From positions 1-51,904 of the forward strand of contig JBBPZZ010000036.1 in assembly GCA_038198445.1 (NCBI GenBank): DNA of 51,904 nt. Direction: 5' to 3'. The notes below the pieces were generated by a model that saw only the letters and a list, made by a program, of their open reading frames with translations, searched no databases and was not told the origin of the DNA. The stretch is from JACDDK01 sp038198445 (lineage in GTDB: Bacteria > Actinomycetota > Rubrobacteria > Rubrobacterales > Rubrobacteraceae). A program made the position numbers and the translations under genes. Of this stretch, positions 49,697-51,904 are shown piece after piece; positions within the stretch are counted from its first letter, which is position 1; every line of letters begins with the position of its first letter.

Positions 49697-49729
49697 CGTC
49701 GTCTACCTCCTGAAGCCTATGCGCGTATT

Positions 49730-50710
49730 CTAACCCTTTCCGATGCGGGTTATCGGAACTCCGTGCCGGGGAGTGCCGGCGTCCAGCAGCATCGAGGAAG
49801 ACCTGCCAGCGTTCTCCGCGATCCCGGACACCCTGTTTGTGACGATCTCTACCGTGGCGTCGGAGGTATGCTCGATGGATACGTTCTCCACCGTCTGAAC
49901 CCCGGTGCGGGCGGCGCTCTCCAGGATGTAGTCGTGGATCTGGCGTATCTCCGTGAAGTGAGAGGTATACTCCTCCGCCGGACGGCGCATTGCGGTCCCG
50001 AGTGCGCGTATATAGAACCGCGAACGATGCATGTCGCAATCCGAGAGATACACGACCAGTGTGCAGACGTTCGGATGGTCCCGGTAGCGGTCCAGGATGA
50101 TCTCCGGCACCAGATGCACCCCTTCGACCACGAGATTCGTCCCTTCCTTGAGCCCCCGGTCAACAATCGCCTCCACGCCCACGGCGACCTGCGCGGCCTG
50201 CTGCCGGAAACCAAAGAGCAGAGTCTCTTCCTCCTCGACGGGGATGCGAATATCCTCGCTCGTTATCTCGTAGGAGCTCTTGTGGAGCAGCGGCAAAAGG
50301 TCCGGGCTGATCGCCCGCCGCAAAACCTCGCGTATGGAGTCCGTCCCGATAACGCTCTGGATGTTGAGCCTCCGCGCAACGTCCGCCGCCAGGGTGCTCG
50401 TCCCAACCCCGGTCGCCCCTCCAATAAGCACCACGACCGGCTCCGAGGACTCGCGGAGGAGGCGCCACTTATCCAGCCGGGCCACGACTATCGCGTCGGT
50501 CTTCTCCAGCTTGGAGCGCACGCGCGCGAGGACTTCTTCCTCCTCCACCGTTAGCCGCTCCTCGGCCAGAAGCTCCGCCCGAACCTCGCTTGCTATGCGA
50601 TGCGCCAGCTCGGGACGCGCTCCAGCCTGGGAGAGAGTCTGCGCCAGAATTCCGCGGGAAAACGGGGTCTCCCGTCCCCCCTTTACTATAGTGATCTCCC
50701 GCTGGTCCAT
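49730..50710 (-). CDS. 2-phosphoglycerate kinase with N-terminal ATP-cone
   Basis: Predicted to phosphorylate 2-phosphoglycerate to 2,3-bisphosphoglycerate. Residues about 1-75 look like an ATP-cone (ITIVKGGRETPFSRGILAQTLSQAG). The kinase core has a P-loop-like GGATGVGTSTLA (about residue 92), in which the usual Lys of GKS/T is Thr, then IGTDSIREVLRR and VEGVHLVPEIILD. In methanogens the product feeds cyclic 2,3-diphosphoglycerate; in Rubrobacter-like bacteria it may serve a compatible-solute or glycolytic-reserve path, which is inference. The ATG at 50710 has GGAGGG just upstream; a longer frame exists but lacks homology. 326 residues. Confidence 0.85.
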   Translation of the reverse strand: MDQREITIVKGGRETPFSRGILAQTLSQAGARPELAHRIASEVRAELLAEERLTVEEEEVLARVRSKLEKTDAIVVARLDKWRLLRESSEPVVVLIGGATGVGTSTLAADVARRLNIQSVIGTDSIREVLRRAISPDLLPLLHKSSYEITSEDIRIPVEEEETLLFGFRQQAAQVAVGVEAIVDRGLKEGTNLVVEGVHLVPEIILDRYRDHPNVCTLVVYLSDCDMHRSRFYIRALGTAMRRPAEEYTSHFTEIRQIHDYILESAARTGVQTVENVSIEHTSDATVEIVTNRVSGIAENAGRSSSMLLDAGTPRHGVPITRIGKG

Positions 50711-50736
50711 GTCACCCTCCAAGAGAGCCGGGAATA

Positions 50737-51333
50737 TTAATCGCCGAGAATGCGGAGGCCTCCGTACTTTCTGCCCCGCCGGCGTCTGATCCGATAAAAG
50801 AAGAATAGCAAAAACGCCACCAGCAGTAATGATACGAACGGAATAAAAACAGCAACAACCGCCCCAACGAGCGCCACAATGTCCTCGAAAACGCTCAAGA
50901 ACGCCGTGGAAACCCCCGCCGACCCGACTTCCGTCCTCGGCCGGAGAACCACCTTCAAAACCGCCACCACACCGGCGATTACAGCCCCAACCGCAAGCCA
51001 GGGCAGCGAGCCGGTATCCATGTCGGCTCGGACAGCCCAGGTAAGCAGAACCGCCCCGGACGCGGCCCTCACCGCGACCATGACCCACCCGAAGATTGGC
51101 TCCAGGGCTCGTATCTTGTCCAGAGCGATCTCGACCACCGCGAGCCCCGCAAATACACCGATGGCGGGCCACCAATCGCTGGCGATGGAATCATATGGCG
51201 AGGGTTCCACGAGAAGCCCGAACTGTACCGTCAGGGCAGCAACCAGCAACGGCACGAACGCCCGTACTCCGGCAACAGAGGCGAGGCCGATACCCAGCCC
51301 CAACAACAGTAAAGGTGACATCTCCATCCGCAC
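50737..51333 (-). CDS. DUF4126 membrane protein
   Basis: 198-residue polytopic protein with five or six hydrophobic segments. The N-terminal LLLLGLGIGLASVAGVRAFVPLL and central VEIALDKIRALEP match the DUF4126 family of uncharacterised membrane proteins. The C-terminus is a short Arg-rich tail after the last helix. No catalytic motif is seen. ATG at 51333 is used; internal Met codons at residues 3 and 5 are alternatives. It lies upstream of the 2-phosphoglycerate kinase gene and is divergent from glyS. Function unknown. Confidence 0.82.
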   Translation of the reverse strand: MRMEMSPLLLLGLGIGLASVAGVRAFVPLLVAALTVQFGLLVEPSPYDSIASDWWPAIGVFAGLAVVEIALDKIRALEPIFGWVMVAVRAASGAVLLTWAVRADMDTGSLPWLAVGAVIAGVVAVLKVVLRPRTEVGSAGVSTAFLSVFEDIVALVGAVVAVFIPFVSLLLVAFLLFFFYRIRRRRGRKYGGLRILGD

Positions 51334-51390
51334 ATTATAACCTGGAGCACCGGCTATCCCTACTAACTCAATCCAGCACGCGCTCTGAGC

Positions 51391-51396
51391 TATACT
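51391..51396 (+). promoter_or_regulatory. -10 element upstream of glyS
   Basis: TATACT at 51391-51396 is a strong -10. A small hairpin (TTGGC-tctac-GCCAA, 51400-51414) lies at the expected transcript start, leaving a leader of about 40 bases. That is too short for a T-box. Confidence 0.45.
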
Positions 51397-51441
51397 TGCT
51401 TGGCTCTACGCCAAGCCTGAAAAAGTCCGGAGGAACGAAAC

Positions 51442-51904
51442 GTGTCGCAGACCGCAACGATGGAGAAGATAGTCGCCTTCTGCAAGCGCCGGGGCTTCGT
51501 GTACCAGAGTTCGGAGATATACGGCGGATTCCGCTCTTCCTACGACTACGGTCCTCTCGGCGTCGAGATGAAACGGAACATCAAAGAGGAGTGGTGGCGA
51601 CGTACCGTCCACATGCGCGACGACGTGGTCGGCATCGACGCGGCGATCATCATGCACCCGAAAGTCTGGGAGGCTTCCGGCCATACGGCGACCTTCAACG
51701 ACATGCTCGTCGAGAGCCGCAGCAGCGGACGCCGCTACCGGGCGGATCACCTGATCGAGGCCGCGACCGGCATCGACGCCGAAGGCATGAGCGCCGAGGA
51801 GCTCACGGAGATCATCCAGTCCGACGACCGCGTAAAGGACCCGATGGACGGCGGCCGGGACTTCGCGCCCGTGCGGCCCTTCAACCTGATGTTCGAGACG
51901 TACA
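51442..51904 (+). CDS. glyS: Glycyl-tRNA synthetase, 5' part
   Basis: Class II glycyl-tRNA synthetase of the alpha-2 (eukaryote/archaeal-like and actinobacterial) type, cut by the window end after about 154 residues. MEKIVAFCKRRGFVYQSSEIYGGFRSSYDYGPLGVEMKRNIKEEWW is the highly conserved N-terminus, and HPKVWEASGHTATFNDMLVESR contains class II motif 1 residues. The start is GTG at 51442, with GGAGG 8 bases upstream; the first in-frame ATG (51460) is less well placed. DPM-DGGRDFAPVRPFNLMFET continues into the catalytic domain beyond the window. Confidence 0.95.
   Translation, partial: MSQTATMEKIVAFCKRRGFVYQSSEIYGGFRSSYDYGPLGVEMKRNIKEEWWRRTVHMRDDVVGIDAAIIMHPKVWEASGHTATFNDMLVESRSSGRRYRADHLIEAATGIDAEGMSAEELTEIIQSDDRVKDPMDGGRDFAPVRPFNLMFETY

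Noticed and set aside
1..51904. CRISPR arrays, tRNA or rRNA genes, transposases or phage genes
   Set aside because: I saw no regularly spaced repeats, no tRNA-like cloverleaf with T-loop sequence, no rRNA sequence and no transposase or integrase motifs on either strand.

Overview
The window is GC-rich, densely packed and almost wholly chromosomal. It looks like a deep-branching actinobacterium of the Rubrobacter type. The reasons are the heat-shock order dnaK-grpE-dnaJ-hspR, an MtrA/MtrB-like two-component pair followed by a propeller lipoprotein, many GTG and TTG starts, several apparently leaderless genes, a FemAB-type interpeptide-bridge enzyme, and a 2-phosphoglycerate kinase. The genus is inferred from gene content, not proven.

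Layout. 0.1-11 kb: housekeeping genes, including a zinc-ribbon protein, an M23 endopeptidase, the t6A genes (tsaD, rimI, tsaB, tsaE), a family-4-like uracil-DNA glycosylase, alanine racemase, a CBS protein, NAD(P)HX repair, acpS and a lipid kinase. 11.9-22.9 kb: a distinct block, all on the minus strand, holding csoR, a cysteine-pair micro-peptide, a reduced complex I-like operon (nuoA, a NuoB/NuoD-like fusion, nuoH, J, K, L, M, N) and a Tat-exported multicopper oxidase. 23-30 kb: a LysE exporter, glmS preceded by a glmS ribozyme, a DUF1624-type membrane protein, two acetyltransferases, threonine aldolase, RNase HIII and acylphosphatase. 30-36.7 kb: a GT2-GtrA-GAF fusion, a probable minus-strand small RNA, pilT, a FemAB-type ligase, a SAM hydroxide adenosyltransferase and two coiled-coil proteins. 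37-44.2 kb: the chaperone operon dnaK-grpE-dnaJ-hspR-(zinc membrane protein)-clpC. 44.3-48.6 kb: a four-gene two-component operon. 48.6-51.9 kb: an acetyltransferase, a YtxH protein, 2-phosphoglycerate kinase, a DUF4126 protein and the start of glycyl-tRNA synthetase.

The most interesting part is the 11-kb block. It is bracketed by imperfect direct repeats made of the 3' end of the lipid kinase gene plus the 3' end of lysE. On the left the kinase is intact and lysE is a tail remnant; on the right lysE is intact and the kinase is a tail remnant. This is what a single-crossover insertion between two formerly adjacent convergent genes would leave. Within the block the complex I-like operon lacks NuoE, F, G and I. 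Its peripheral subunit fuses a NuoB-like and a NuoD-like domain but has lost every iron-sulphur cysteine and the quinone-site histidine motif. A related 17-bp sequence (ATACCCCC-N5-GTAT) lies upstream of both csoR and the multicopper oxidase, suggesting copper control of both ends. I propose, as inference, a copper-linked island carrying a cluster-free complex I-derived membrane machine of unknown input.
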